Shown piece by piece: positions 34,176 through 45,893 of a stretch of 64,000 nucleotides of DNA. Location of the stretch: contig MNCI01035189.1 in the NCBI GenBank assembly GCA_015680685.1, forward strand, positions 61,788 to 125,787. Reading direction: 5' to 3'. The notes below the pieces were generated by a model. The model saw only the letters and a program-made list of their open reading frames with translations, was not told where the DNA came from and made no database searches. Made by a program: the position numbers and the translations under genes. Position 1 is the stretch's first letter. Every line of letters begins with the position of its first letter. This DNA comes from Gnetum montanum (lineage: Eukaryota; Streptophyta; Gnetopsida; Gnetales; Gnetaceae).

Positions 34176-34378
34176 GCACAGAATAGTCTTGGCATCATGA
34201 CTTAAAACTAATACCACAGAGTAGTTTTGGCATCATTACTTAAAACTGATACCACAGAGTTATCCTAGCATCATAACTTAAAACTAATACCACAGAGTAG
34301 TCCTGGCATTATGACTTAAAACTGATACCATAGAGTAGTCCTGGCATCATGACTTAAAACTAATACCACAGAGCTCTA
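34176..34378 (+). repeat. 38-bp tandem repeat, about five copies
   Basis: The unit is like CAGAGTAGTCCTGGCATCAT plus GACTTAAAACTAATACCA. It lies in the non-coding 3' half of family B copy 2. Confidence 0.93.
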
Positions 34379-34379
34379 T

Positions 34380-35683
34380 CCGATATGACACCAAATGCTA
34401 CATTCATCTGCCATGACATGAAACTAGCATCCAGAGTCCACTAAGACTATAAACTAGTGACATCATCAATGACCAGGAAAAACTTGAAAAGATGTGTCGT
34501 TGCAATCGGCTGTTCATGTTTCACAAAGAATTGCTACATGATTCATCTCACGGGCCTTAATTAAACTGATTCCGTTAAAGATTTTCATTCATGATTCTGT
34601 CTGCGTTAAATATTTCCGTTCATGATTCTGTGGCTCCATCTCCTTACTTAAAGTGCTTAGTTGACTGTCTCATTTGTGTTTTCCTTGTCTTCTTGGAGTT
34701 GTGTTTGCAGGATGAAACCCTTGAGATGTTCGTACATGGATGCACTTCATCATGACGACAAGGTATCACATTTTTTTTCTGATGCACGTAACTTGGTTAA
34801 TCAATCCGTTCATCAGTACATTCCCAACTCCTGATGCATCCCCTATTTCCCCCATCATGTACCAATTATCCTACTCAGTTATACCCCAGATACATTCCAC
34901 TCATCTCAACACTCTTGATACACTGTTGCACACTGTAACTCCCTAAGTAGTTGCAACGCAAAACACAGTACACAATGCATGACACAAAATGCAAGCACTT
35001 GAACACAAGCATAACACTAAAAGCAAGCTCTTTCAAAAGGACCAAAGAGAAAAAGAAAAAGAAAGGCAAAAAAGAAAAGAGAAGAAGAAACAAACGAGAA
35101 AAACAAAGAGAAAAAGAACAAAAAGGTGAAAGATAAAAATGCATGGAAAAGGTCTTCATGACACCATTAACATCATAAACCATGGACTATTGGCTCTTCT
35201 CATACAAGCCCCAGGCGAGAAGGTAGTTGTCTTGAAAAACAGTTACACTCGTGTCTCAAAGAGACCATGTTACACATCATCGCGTGGCTTTGGATGTTTA
35301 CAACGGGCCTCGCAAATACTCTATAAGAGTCCCATTTCTCCAAAGAACGCACCTCCTATGTCTTGGTTTTGAGTCTGCTGAAAACCCAGCTGTTGACAAG
35401 GACCAATGACATAACTTGTTCACGAGAGAGCATTCCTCTCCCAAAAATTCCAACAACAATTTTCACCCTTGACCAACTCCTGGCTTGCCTAGTTACAACC
35501 AATTCCATCCCCTTGCATCTCAAACTATATTTCCTCGATCCCATGTACTTTTGAAAATGTTGCAATAACATCCAACCAAGGGCTAATGATTAGTGTTTGG
35601 TACTTGGTCGTTCATGATGTTTTGCACTTCTTTGTCGATGCCTCTCAAGTGGATTCCTCCAGACGTCAACAAAGAGTGGCCAA
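34380..35683 (+). other. Non-coding 3' internal region of family B copy 2
   Basis: No RT, RNase H or integrase motifs were seen on either strand. A purine-only-like tract (35034-35136, mostly A and G) is notable. The last bases before the 3' LTR (AAAGAGTGGCCAA) could serve as polypurine tract but are only weakly purine-rich. Confidence 0.6.
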
Positions 35684-36715
35684 TGAAACACCACTAATTT
35701 TTGCCTAACACTTTGAAACAAGAATAACTCAAGCCCTTTCAAGCATTCAGGAGGCAAAATTTGACTAAGGCATGAAACTCAAGTCCAGCTTGCTCAAGCC
35801 AGCTTGATCACATTGTCAAGCTAGCTTGCCCCTAGCGTGACCAACTCTGGGAGCCTCAAAACTGAGCCAAAATAACTTGATTTCAAGGGTTCAAGTCATC
35901 CTCAAGGTCCACTATTGATAACTATGGGTCCTAGCCTTTAGAAATTCTAGATTTCAGCTCAAAATTACAAGTTTTTAGGTCACACTGCAAGCCATGCTGG
36001 GTAGTCATGTTGGGCGTGACCACAGCGTGACCAATGTTTAGAGCCTCAAAAATGAGTCAAACAACTTGATTTCAAGGGTGAAAGTCATCCTCAGGGTACA
36101 CTATTGATAACTATGGGTCCCAGCCTTTAGAAATTCCAAATGTTAGCTCAAAATTGCAAGTTTTTGAGGTCACACTGCATGTCACACTGTAGGTCACGCT
36201 GGGCAGTCATGCTGGGCGTGACCACAACGTGACCAACTTTTAGAGCCTCAAAACTAAGTCAAAACGACTTGATTTCAAGGGTACAAGTCATCCTTAGGGT
36301 CCACTATTGATAACTATGGATCCTAGACTGTAGAAATTCCAGATTTCATCTCAAAATTGCAAGTTTGTGAGGTCACACTACAGGTCACACTGTAGGTCAC
36401 GCTGGGCAGTCATGCTGGGCGTCACCATAGCGTGACCAACTTTTAGAGCCTCAAAACTAAGTTAAAATGACTTGATTTCAAGGGTTCAAGTCATCCTTAG
36501 GGTTCACTATTGATAACTATGGGTCCTAGCCTTCAGAAATTCAAGATTTCAACTCAAAATTGCAAGTTTTTGAGGTCACACTGCAGGTCACACTGTAGGT
36601 CACGCTGAGCATGAGTCCAGCGTGAGCAACACAAAACAGCTCCAAATCATATACATCCAAGCTCAAATTTCCAAATCTAGATCACAAACTGATGAGACGC
36701 GAGTTTCACTAGGCT

Positions 36716-36739
36716 GCGATATCGCGTACGCGATATCGC
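36716..36739. repeat. 24-bp perfect palindrome at the edge of the gap
   Basis: The 20-bp core at 36718-36737 is the same as at 240-259, extended by GC on both sides. The N run begins one base after the palindrome, at 36741. Confidence 0.95.
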
Positions 36740-36740
36740 G

Positions 36741-37271
36741 NNNNNNNNNNNNNNNNNNNNNNNNNNNNNNNNNNNNNNNNNNNNNNNNNNNNNNNNNNNN
36801 NNNNNNNNNNNNNNNNNNNNNNNNNNNNNNNNNNNNNNNNNNNNNNNNNNNNNNNNNNNNNNNNNNNNNNNNNNNNNNNNNNNNNNNNNNNNNNNNNNNN
36901 NNNNNNNNNNNNNNNNNNNNNNNNNNNNNNNNNNNNNNNNNNNNNNNNNNNNNNNNNNNNNNNNNNNNNNNNNNNNNNNNNNNNNNNNNNNNNNNNNNNN
37001 NNNNNNNNNNNNNNNNNNNNNNNNNNNNNNNNNNNNNNNNNNNNNNNNNNNNNNNNNNNNNNNNNNNNNNNNNNNNNNNNNNNNNNNNNNNNNNNNNNNN
37101 NNNNNNNNNNNNNNNNNNNNNNNNNNNNNNNNNNNNNNNNNNNNNNNNNNNNNNNNNNNNNNNNNNNNNNNNNNNNNNNNNNNNNNNNNNNNNNNNNNNN
37201 NNNNNNNNNNNNNNNNNNNNNNNNNNNNNNNNNNNNNNNNNNNNNNNNNNNNNNNNNNNNNNNNNNNNNNN
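36741..37271. other. Assembly gap (531 N)
   Basis: Unknown bases. The open frame that appears to cross it (36622-37290) is an artefact. Confidence 0.99.
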
Positions 37272-38811
37272 AAGTGGGAACGGATGCTGACGCTAGTTAA
37301 TTTAGACTTAGATCTTAGTTAGAGTTAGTTTAGTTTTCTCAACCCTTTCTCCTGGTAGCATAGAAGATAAGCCGAAAATACCAAAAAAATCACATACCTC
37401 AGACTTGCTTAACCATACACCGTGACACATACAAGCAAGCCTGGGAAGACAACGAACGATTAACCCCAAGTGTTTCTTGTGGTGTTAAGGCATTTAGTCT
37501 GCGGAGTTCGACCGGATCACGCGTGTACGCTCGTATTCGTATGGTGGAGTGTAGGGGTACCTCGCCACTCATCACAAACAGATAGGTAGTAGTTGTACTT
37601 AGAAATAGGCTTCAGAAAAATTCCAAATTTGATGTCAAAAATTGCATTTTGACCACCCCATGCTCAGGTCACGCTGGGGTCATGCCCAGCATGACTGCCC
37701 AACGTAACTCACACTTAGGTCACACTGGGGTCATGCCCAGCATGACTACCTAGCATCACTGTAGCATGACTACCAATCATGCTTGTACAAATATGCTTCA
37801 AATGCACATTGAAGACACATGGAAGCCCAGACAACTCACGTTGGAAGCCCTGGTCAAACAGAGATGCTTTGAACAGCCTCAAATCGACATCTCGACATCT
37901 TGGAGTGGTTGGTCCATGGTCAAGCGAGTGGGGGTCAAATTTCTCTTATTGTACATTTCATTGTAAATCCACATGTGTGGGCATGTCAGGCCCTCATGTC
38001 TAAATTAAATGTACTTTCATGGGCTTGAATAACCCATAAATTGTAAAATGCAATGTGCCTGGTCAAGAACGTAGCTTGCCGACACACATCCAACTCATGC
38101 ACAATTGTCCAACACACATCCAACTCTTGCTAGCACACGTCCAACCCGAGCACAATTGTACATTGAACACATGTCACACGATCCTATTTCCTCTCATCTC
38201 TTGACTGTTGATTCCATCCATGGATGCCGTCCCATGTCCAGCCCAGCCCTATAAATACCCTGTCAATTCACATAAACAGGGTCGGAAATTTTGAAGGTTG
38301 GTGGCTCAGGAAGTATTGACTAGCAGCCTAGGACACTCAGACACACTTGACTCCTAGCATCCGAACACTTCAGACATCATCCCGGGGCTTAGTGCTTGAC
38401 CTGCCATCCATACGTGTGGCTACGCTTTGACCGATGCACATTCTTATTTAAAAAATACAATACAGTTTCATTATTGCCTTCCATTTACATTGTTTAGCTA
38501 TATTTATGCTTTGTTTAGCTCTATTTACTCTTTATTTATAATTCAGTATGCTCTGTTTACATTTCATGTTGCTGTTTGCATTCCATTTACATCCCGTTTA
38601 CACCGTTTATGATAACCCCAGCGCTAGCCATAACTTACACTCGGGGAAGTCCTTGGTTGATTTGCGTGCAAACCATCCAAGGCACTCTACCTTCGTTCCC
38701 TTTTCCAGCTTGCCCTCAAGTGAAGGTAGGGTCAGCTATGCATGCCCGACGATCTTTCAGTGTCTATTTCCCTTCTAGCCTTACACTGATGATTTAGGTT
38801 AGTACAATGGG

Positions 38812-39660
38812 TCCCATCACACCCATCTCAAATGAAAAGGCCTACATCATAGTCACTGTTGACTATTGTATGAAATGGGTAGAAGCAGCAACCGTCATTG
38901 ATTGTACATCTTCTACTGATGCTTTGTTTGTACAAAAAAATGTTGTAAACAGGTTTGGTATGCCACATGCATTAATTTCTAATAATGAAACTCACTTTAC
39001 AAGCACTATTTTTTAGAAGCTTATTCAATGCTTAGTGGTTGAACATAAACTCACAACATTCTACCATCCCTAAGCTAATGGTCAAGCTAAGGTTACCAAT
39101 AGGGAAATCACAAGGATTCTAACAAGAACTATTAGCAAATATAGGAAATACTAGAGCACAAAACTCAACGATGCCCTTTGGGCCTACTTCTCAACATGGA
39201 AACTTTCTATAGGCTACTCTTCCTATGAGCTTGTGTACAGAAAATTTCCAATCCTTTCTATTCAATCTGAGCTCCATACACTTTCAATAACCTATGACCT
39301 TGACCTTGACTTGAGTCTACCACAAAAAGAAAGATTAATGAATCTCAACTTGGTAGATGAAAATCGATTGGTGGCCCTATCATCTAGCAAGTTGCACAAG
39401 GCCTACAACAAAAAGTGCCATGATCGTAAAATCAGAAAAGTCAAACTTCAACCAGGAGATAAGGTTCTCTACTGGAATCCCACACATGTACCTCAATGAA
39501 CTAAGTTTCAAATGCTGTAGGAAGGACCTTATATAATTTATGAAACTTTTCCTTCTAGGGCCATGATGACCTACAAACCTAAGAGCATAGACAAGAAACA
39601 ACTAATCAACATATAATAAGTCAAACCTTTCCATGAGCATAAGCTAGCAAATACAAAAAA
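38812..39660 (+). pseudogene. Family A integrase, catalytic core and C-terminal part
   Basis: It continues the integrase cut at 27435. D-Y-C-M-K-W-V-E-A carries the first catalytic Asp. R-F-G-M-P-H-A-L-I-S-N-N carries the place of the second Asp, here Asn. Y-H-P-x-A-N-G-Q-A-K-V-T-N-R-E carries the catalytic Glu. A C-terminal part follows with L-Q-P-G-D-K-V-L-Y-W-N and E-G-P-Y. No chromodomain was found, which fits Athila/Tat and not a chromovirus. Stops break it. The role was insertion of element DNA. Confidence 0.85.
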
Positions 39661-41713
39661 TGCCTCATTGGATGGACAACCATGCTCAATATTTTGGATC
39701 TCCTACTTTCAAGTTAGTTATGGGGAAGATGGCCATCCATGTTAACTATATCAATGGCTCCTTTTGTTTTGAAACTTTTTTGGTTTGCACATTCTTTATT
39801 TTACACTTTCTTGTTTTGATGTTATTAATCTTTTCTAATTTTTGTTTTATAACTTCGTTAGTACATTTTTTATTTCTTGAATATTTTACACTTTCTTTTA
39901 TATATTTTTTTATTCTGATGTGATTTTCTAACTTTTAGTTAATAAGTGTCAAGCACAGTGGTAATTCGTTGCTTGATGGTAGTATGTACTATGTTATTAT
40001 TTGATTGTTGGTGTTTGGATTCTAGCTTTGAAATTTGTTATAGATACTTAGGACATGGTTTCTTTTTCATGTAATAGGTGGTGAGTCCACAACATCCACC
40101 CATCCATAAACTCTATGATTTTCCTTATTTTGAAAATGTGTAGTTCCTTTTTTATTAAAAAAAACTATAACAAATTTGTGACTTTAGTAGTTTCTAGAAT
40201 TGGAAAGGATTCAAAGGTTTGAACAAGGTGCGACTTCAAAGGGATTTGATATTCCTTTTGCTTTTCTACTTGCTTGGGTGCATGTGTGTTTTCATGGATT
40301 TCTTACCGTTCCATGTTGACCAATAATGAAAGTTGAATAATTCTTTGCATGGTGTGGTTCCCATAAAAAATGATGGGAATTCAAAGCACACCCCTTAGAC
40401 ACAATAAATAATTAAGTCTTTGCATGGTGTGGTTCCCATTTCAAAAGAAAAAAAATCGATGGAAATTCAAAGCACACCCCTTAAACAAAATAAACGGGCT
40501 ACAAGCATTGGTTATGGGACTAGAAAGACATGTTACCCATGCCTAAAAGTTCCATCTAACTAAGGCCCTTCCTCACTTCCTACTTCTCTTTTCTTCTCTA
40601 ATAAGGAATGGTGGTTGTTCTGTGGGAGCACTCTTATGTCTCAGGGGGATGGGTTGGTCTTACAATTATGATGAAAAGTCATTGAATGTGGTTGGTTTTG
40701 GTCTGGACTAAGGATGGATCTTATCAAGTTATTTAACCATAAAATTCACAAGAGACTTCATGTAACCTTAATCAGGAACTCCATTCCACACTCTCTCATC
40801 CATTGATGCTTTCCATGTTTCACCTCACTGCCAGTCTCATGTTCTTGTTTGATATCCTAGTTTGATGTGTCAAAATTCTTAGGTAGTTTCTTCTAGGTTT
40901 TTGTACTTAACCCTTCATAACCATTAATCATCCATGGGGCGTATGAACTCCTCAGTTTGAAGTTATGCAAGGGTAATAAAAGGCCCATGCCTACTTTGGG
41001 GAGGATCCACTTGCATATCTTTTGATTGGGTTAGTTAAGTTCTTTATCCTTAGACACTCTTACAATAAAATCCTTTTGTTTACCTCATCAATGACATCCA
41101 ATTGTGCATATCTTCACAACATTTTTTAGTGAACTTTCCTTTTTATTGTTGTGAATTCTTACACCCTCTTCAAATATTTCCTTGTGTAGAACTTTTTCAA
41201 ATTTAATGGACTGCTTATCTATTTTACCCTATTTGTCAATCTTCCCATTAACACTCCTAAAGGAATCAATCTACCATAATCACAACCTAGCTGAGTGTAA
41301 CCACCAACGAGACAAGGTACTTAATAGTTATGTGTTACACATTGCATACTAATTCATAATTTTGTTGTGATTGTAGTGGGAAGCATGGAATGGAAGCAGG
41401 ACTATCCTCACCAAGGATGATGCAGTAATATCACACGATGAGGACCATTCATGATCGTTGGATCTTCTCTCTCACTCTTTAGTTGCCAAGGGACATGGAT
41501 GTCAGTTTTATCTAGGGTGTTCTCTTCTCTTGTCATGAACACCAAAATTTTGTTAAAGATTGTATATTCATACACTTGGACACTCAAAGTCAATTGTTCC
41601 ATCTGAGTCAGTTTGTATGTTCATCAATAATTCCATACCTTTCCGATATTTTGTAAGGAAATTGTTCCTCCTCTTCTTCACTCGATGATGAGTATTCATT
41701 CAATTGTGGGGTA
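39661..41713 (+). other. 3' internal non-coding region of the family A element
   Basis: No env-like or other frame is convincing. An imperfect repeat (TTTGCATGGTGTGGTTCCCAT near 40343 and 40423, followed by GGAATTCAAAGCACACCCCTTA-like sequence) is present. The region ends with CAATTGTGGGGTA just before the 3' LTR, the likely polypurine tract. The same block occurs in reverse at 63522-63550. Confidence 0.65.
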
Positions 41714-42571
41714 TGATGAGTCATCATTTGATTGGCTTTAATATCAGATATGTAATATCAGATCCTGAACATCAAATACTCGATATTGGAGCCTAGAACG
41801 TGATGTCAAATATTCAATATCACAAGGTATATGCTAACCTATAAATATAGTGCTCGGGCTCATGATTTTCATGTTAGTTTTTGTCATAGATAGTGAAGCT
41901 CTTGTAGTTTGTTTTCTATAGAGTTAGAATATTTTCTGAGTGCCCATAGCAAGAGTTGGAGTGTGTATGGATCTTTGTTTGAGCACTAATGTACTTGAGC
42001 ACAGTAGTGTGAAAAGAATAAAAAAAATCCCTTTTGATCATCCTTGTAGCATCGAGAATAGATTAATGTTTTCTTGATGCATTTAATATTCATACACTTC
42101 ACTATAATGCACTTTAATTAAGAAATTAATTTCTAGTTGTTAATGAACACAAGCACAACCACCTCAAGCATATGTATAGCACTTGGTAACCCAGAAATGC
42201 TTAACGTTTGGTAGCTCAGCAATGCTATACATGTTTAGGATGTGTCTGGAAAGTGGGAATAGGTACTTGTGTTAGGCTAGCTAGGTAGTAGATGAATTAG
42301 ATCTTAAATTACTTTACCTTTCATTCTTTTTGTAGGTGATTAAACTTATAAAATATAAAATGATAAGAATCACATGCCTCGGTTGCACTTAACCATATAC
42401 TTCTACTTCACAATTGGAACTAAGAAGAGAGAAAACATTCTCAATGCCCATTTCACTTCCTATAAAAACTAGTGCACTAGAGAACTATAGGTCTATGGAA
42501 TTCATTCGAATCGAGTGTAAACACCTTAGTGATATGTCTAGTTGGACATAGGGGTACCTCACTGCTTATGA
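41714..42571 (+). repeat. 3' LTR of the family A element (858 bp)
   Basis: It runs from TGATGAGTCATCATTTGATT to ...ACTGCTTATGA. TATA box at 41840-41847. It is colinear with 21153-22027 and differs by many substitutions and small indels. Confidence 0.9.
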
Positions 42572-42576
42572 ACCTC

Positions 42577-44389
42577 CCATAAAACAAGAACCATTCTCTA
42601 TTAAAATGCTCATAGTAACCAAAAGCATCATATCACATGGGTAAAAGATAATCTCACCAAGCCCTTCACCATGCTAAATGTTAAACGTGGAAGGAATGTG
42701 GTGAATATAGAGATTTATCTACCAAAATCAATGTTCTTTCAAGTTCATTAGCATATATCCCATTATTCACCAATTATAAATCATCAAGTCAAGAACATAA
42801 GTATTTGTTTGTTTATTTAAGTATTTATAAGCCAACAATAAAGCATTATTCTATTTTGCATATGGACAAATCATCATTCATACTTGAACAATTGCTCCAT
42901 GAGTCAAATCAAATCTTTAATATGGAAAATTTGAATAAAACAACTAAGATATTAAATGATCCAAGAACTTTCATGTTCAAACCTCCATATAAGAATAATA
43001 ACATGTGAAACACTATTTTCAAACATTAGATTTGCAAATAATTCAATTTAAAACATTTTTAATTTTTATTTATGGATAATGAGCTAATCCATCAATGCAT
43101 TATAAGTAAAGGAACCTTGGAGGAGAATCCAAATATAGCTTTATAACACATAAATGTGAACTCATTATATTGTAATACCAAATTATGGAGTTCTTAAGGA
43201 ATTCAAGCCAAATATTTTATAATATTTAGGGATTTAATAATGGTCATTCCATAAAAGTAACATATCACAATAAGAAACACTAATTTCATAGATTGCCTCC
43301 TATTTGATATATGATGGAATTGTCATCTAACTTTGCAAATGCTGGTCCCAAGTCTAGTTATGAAAGGAGAATGATTAGCATTAGGTTCATAGTTGGCTAT
43401 AAAACCTTGCTAAATCTCATGGATGAGTCCTTTTTCAGATTTTGCAGATGTTAGGAAATTTCCTAGATGCAATATGCAACAGTCATAGGGTTTGGTTGTG
43501 GAAAATACAATGATGATTTTAAAAAACTACAAATAGACAAAGATCTAGATCTTCATAGAGGTGAATGATGAAAAAGAACTCATGTATCTGAATCCATTTT
43601 TTTGGACAAAGCTAGGATGATGATGATGGTAATGTGGAAATCAATGTCTAAAACCATTACATGGAGAAACCATTAGGAAAGAATGTGTTTCTTTCAAAAT
43701 TCATAATAACAAACTAAAGCATAGAAAATTGTTTTGTACAAACTAAAGATAATTGATAACATTCCCTTGACACATCACATGATTTCTTAGTATAAAACTT
43801 TGAGGTAGAACATGTTTGTATTTTGTATAAGAGCTTATCTTAACAAGAAAAAATCTTTCTCAAAATCAACCAATGCTTGAATCATTTTGTTATTTTTTAT
43901 TAGGTAGATGACACATGATTGTACTACCTATCTATGATAGCTATTCTTGTAATCAATACACTCCAAAGATATTTGGATTTGTTTTGCTCAAGCTAGATAA
44001 TACATGTGTATGTCATCAACTTGTAGCAATTTTTTATACAATTTATTCATCTACAAGAGTAGGACTAGGATTTATTCACTCATCTTTAAATATCTCATCT
44101 AAATTTTCACATGTTCATCCTTGTACAATTCCTTATATACATTCACATCATCATGCATCTTCTTGTACACATGACTATCTTGATTGTAATCTCCAATTAG
44201 CTCATTGCAAATATTGGGACTAGGAGAAAAATAATTAAGATTTTGACATATTTTGTTCTTCTTATGTATTATAATAGCACATGATTCACAAAAAATGAAC
44301 CATGATCATAAATCATTAACCATCATTAATCTTGAACTGTGAACCTTGGGTCTTATACTATGTGTAATAATACTGTAGAAAATCATTTC
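42577..44389. other. Spacer, nothing recognised
   Basis: AT-rich. A frame of 102 codons (43915-44223) is rich in H, Y and S and matches no family I know. In the pre-insertion state this joined directly to the sequence ending at 21152. Confidence 0.4.
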
Positions 44390-44424
44390 TTGGCATTACC
44401 TATGAGTCCCAAAATAGCCAACAT

Positions 44425-45053
44425 GTATTTAGGATCATTGCCAAATAAGATGTATGCTTTAGTATTACATAATGTATTCCAAAACAATCTAAACTTGTCA
44501 TAGGTCTATTTTGTGGACATTGTGCATATGGTTTACCAGGAGCTACATAAAGCTTGCTGCAACATAATTCTATCAAAGATCCTTTCATCTACAAAAGTAT
44601 GTTCAAAGGATCAATGATGTTAAAACCTTTGGAAAAAAGCCAAGGAAGCCATCTGGAAAAATTTTTAGAAGATCCAACTAGCAACATAGACATTCTCAAA
44701 GAATCTTTTTGGCCTAACCCAAAAAGTTCAAATCACACAGATACATGCATAGGAGAAGATCACCTACAAACAAGAAAGCTATTAGTTATTTCAATTGTAA
44801 GTAGAGAGGAAATTAGGCTTATCAATGTCCTAGAAAATTCAACAAGACACTTCCAAAGTTGAAAGCATTCTTTTTGGAAATTGAAGAAGAATGGAAGCCT
44901 ATTGAGTTTGAAGAACAACTGCAATCTTGTCTAGATCTATATGAAAAGAGCTATTGCCTTGAAACCATTAAGGATAGTGAAAATGAAGAATTCAATCTTG
45001 TAATCAAAATGTTCAAAGGTGCATTTGAAGATGAAGGTGATGGTATTTCATGA
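44425..45053 (+). pseudogene. Pararetrovirus capsid C-terminal part, first copy
   Basis: Frames 44554-44862 and 44859-45053 are colinear with 51262-51510 and the following bases. In the knuckle region (44787-44828) only the first part of C-x2-C-x4-H-x4-C is left. The first Cys reads Y, the His reads N, and two stops occur. An acidic tail rich in E and D follows, as usual after the knuckle in this family. Confidence 0.75.
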
Positions 45054-45386
45054 TCCCATGAGGATTTAGAAGAATTGCAATGATTTCTTGAAGAAGATGT
45101 AGATTTTAAAGAATCCAAAGTATTTTCTTCTACTAAAGCTAAAGAATATGATCTAGATATTTAATCCATGACCTTCATCCCTTTTGCTATCCTAATTTTT
45201 ATTAAACCTTTTTTTTTTGAAGGAAGAAGTAGAAGTATGTTTGAGTAAATTGAAGGAAAATTTTTAAAATGGAAGATTTGCTAACCGAAGAAAAGATGGC
45301 ATTATTACAAATTGAATCCTCAAACTTTGGTGATAGTTATCTCTATGCAAAAAGTGGTCTAGTCAAAATGAAGGTGTTAAAAAAAG

Positions 45387-45893
45387 TTGTTGATTATACC
45401 ATTTCCAAGAATGAATGCTCTGAAATTGAAACCTCCAAAAAATCTAGGCAAACCTACCTTAGTTTCGAAAGCTGTAATGCATCAGATAGAGAAAATAGTT
45501 TTAAATGTTTTTATGTTGATAATTCCTATTAAAGTTTCTATTGATGGGAAGGTGAAATGGCACAAATTCAATGCATTCATTGACATCAATGTGACCCTCA
45601 ATTTCACCCATAACAATGTGATGGAAAATTGGGTAGAATCTATTCATCCATTCAAAATAGAAATGATGAATAGTGTTTGTCATCTCACAAAGTTCACACT
45701 TGATGTTCCACTTAGACTTAATGATGTGCTGATTGGTGAAAAGAATTTCATCCAAATTAGTGACAGTGGATATGATATTGCTCTCAGCATGAATTTCATT
45801 GATTCAATTATCCCCTACATAATAGGAAAGGAATTGATTGTCTGCATAGTTAGAGATTGCAAGGTAACAATGTCGTGCATTCCACATAGGTAA
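45387..45893 (+). pseudogene. Pararetrovirus aspartic protease
   Basis: The 168-codon open frame includes A-F-I-D-I-N-V-T-L-N-F near 45571-45603. The catalytic D-T-G of the family reads D-I-N, so it should be inactive. W-V-E-S, F-K-I-E-M-M-N and D-S-G-Y-D-I-A-L-S-M-N-F follow in the same order as in Caulimoviridae proteases (V-D-T-G-A-S, W-x-x-S, x-D-x-I-x-G-x-N-F). It lies between capsid and RT as in the viral polyprotein. Confidence 0.75.

Larger units (their letters stand above)
36690..37574 (+). mobile_element. Family A solo LTR with assembly gap
   Basis: It starts TGATGAGACGCGAG and ends GTACCTCGCCACTCATCA. Perfect 5-bp duplications, CAAAC, flank it (36685-36689 and 37575-37579), and the 5' LTR of the host element has no insertion at this site. 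The length of 885 with gap matches the 875 bp LTR at 21153. Bases 36741-37271 are N. The part after the gap (AAGTGGGAACGG..., GTAGGGGTACCTC) is colinear with the end of the 21153 LTR. A full element collapsed into the gap cannot be excluded, since the true gap length is not known. Confidence 0.85.
27436..38806 (+). mobile_element. Family B copy 2: non-autonomous gag-protease LTR element (TR-GAG-like)
   Basis: The LTRs are 27436-29571 and 35684-38806, both starting TGAAACACCACTAATTTT and ending TTAGGTTAGTACA. Perfect 5-bp target duplications, ATGGG, flank it (27431-27435 and 38807-38811). The 6.1 kb internal region holds only gag (about 30147-32330), a linker and an aspartic protease (to 33789), then 1.9 kb without RT, RNase H or integrase. 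This composition is known in plants as TR-GAG, elements moved by the enzymes of a relative. The insertion lies inside the integrase of a family A element. The 3' LTR is longer because a solo LTR (36690-37574) is inserted in it. Confidence 0.88.
35684..38806 (+). repeat. 3' LTR of family B copy 2, with a solo LTR inside
   Basis: It starts TGAAACACCACTAATTTT as the 5' LTR does. It again has four units around CCACTATTGATAACTATGG (near 35908, 36098, 36300 and 36505). TATA box at 38250-38257. Without the insertion 36690-37574 and its duplicated 5-mer it is about 2.2 kb. Confidence 0.9.
21153..42571 (+). mobile_element. Family A Ty3/gypsy element (Athila/Tat-like), split by a nested element
   Basis: The ends are TGATGAGT (21153) and GCTTATGA (42571). 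LTRs are 21153-22027 and 41714-42571. Flanking 5-mers are ACCTT (21148-21152) and ACCTC (42572-42576), a duplication with one difference. The internal order is leader, gag, protease, RT, RNase H, integrase, which is the Ty3 order. The integrase is interrupted by an 11.4 kb element at 27436-38806. Without it this element is about 10 kb, a normal size. The RT motif F-M-D-D-F-S-x-Y-G is typical of the Athila/Tat branch. All frames carry many stops, so the element is dead. The LTRs have clearly diverged, which suggests an old insertion. Confidence 0.85.

Noticed and set aside
36622-37290. A 222-codon frame crossing the N gap
   Set aside because: Most of it is N, so there is no evidence for coding.
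27436-38806. Reading family B as a complete autonomous element whose RT is 25.7-26.9 kb
   Set aside because: The RT lies outside its LTRs and target duplication and belongs to the host element, whose integrase resumes at 38812.
42577-44389. N-terminal part of the pararetrovirus capsid or movement protein
   Set aside because: No similarity to 49-51 kb could be seen, and the redundancy starts only at about 44425.
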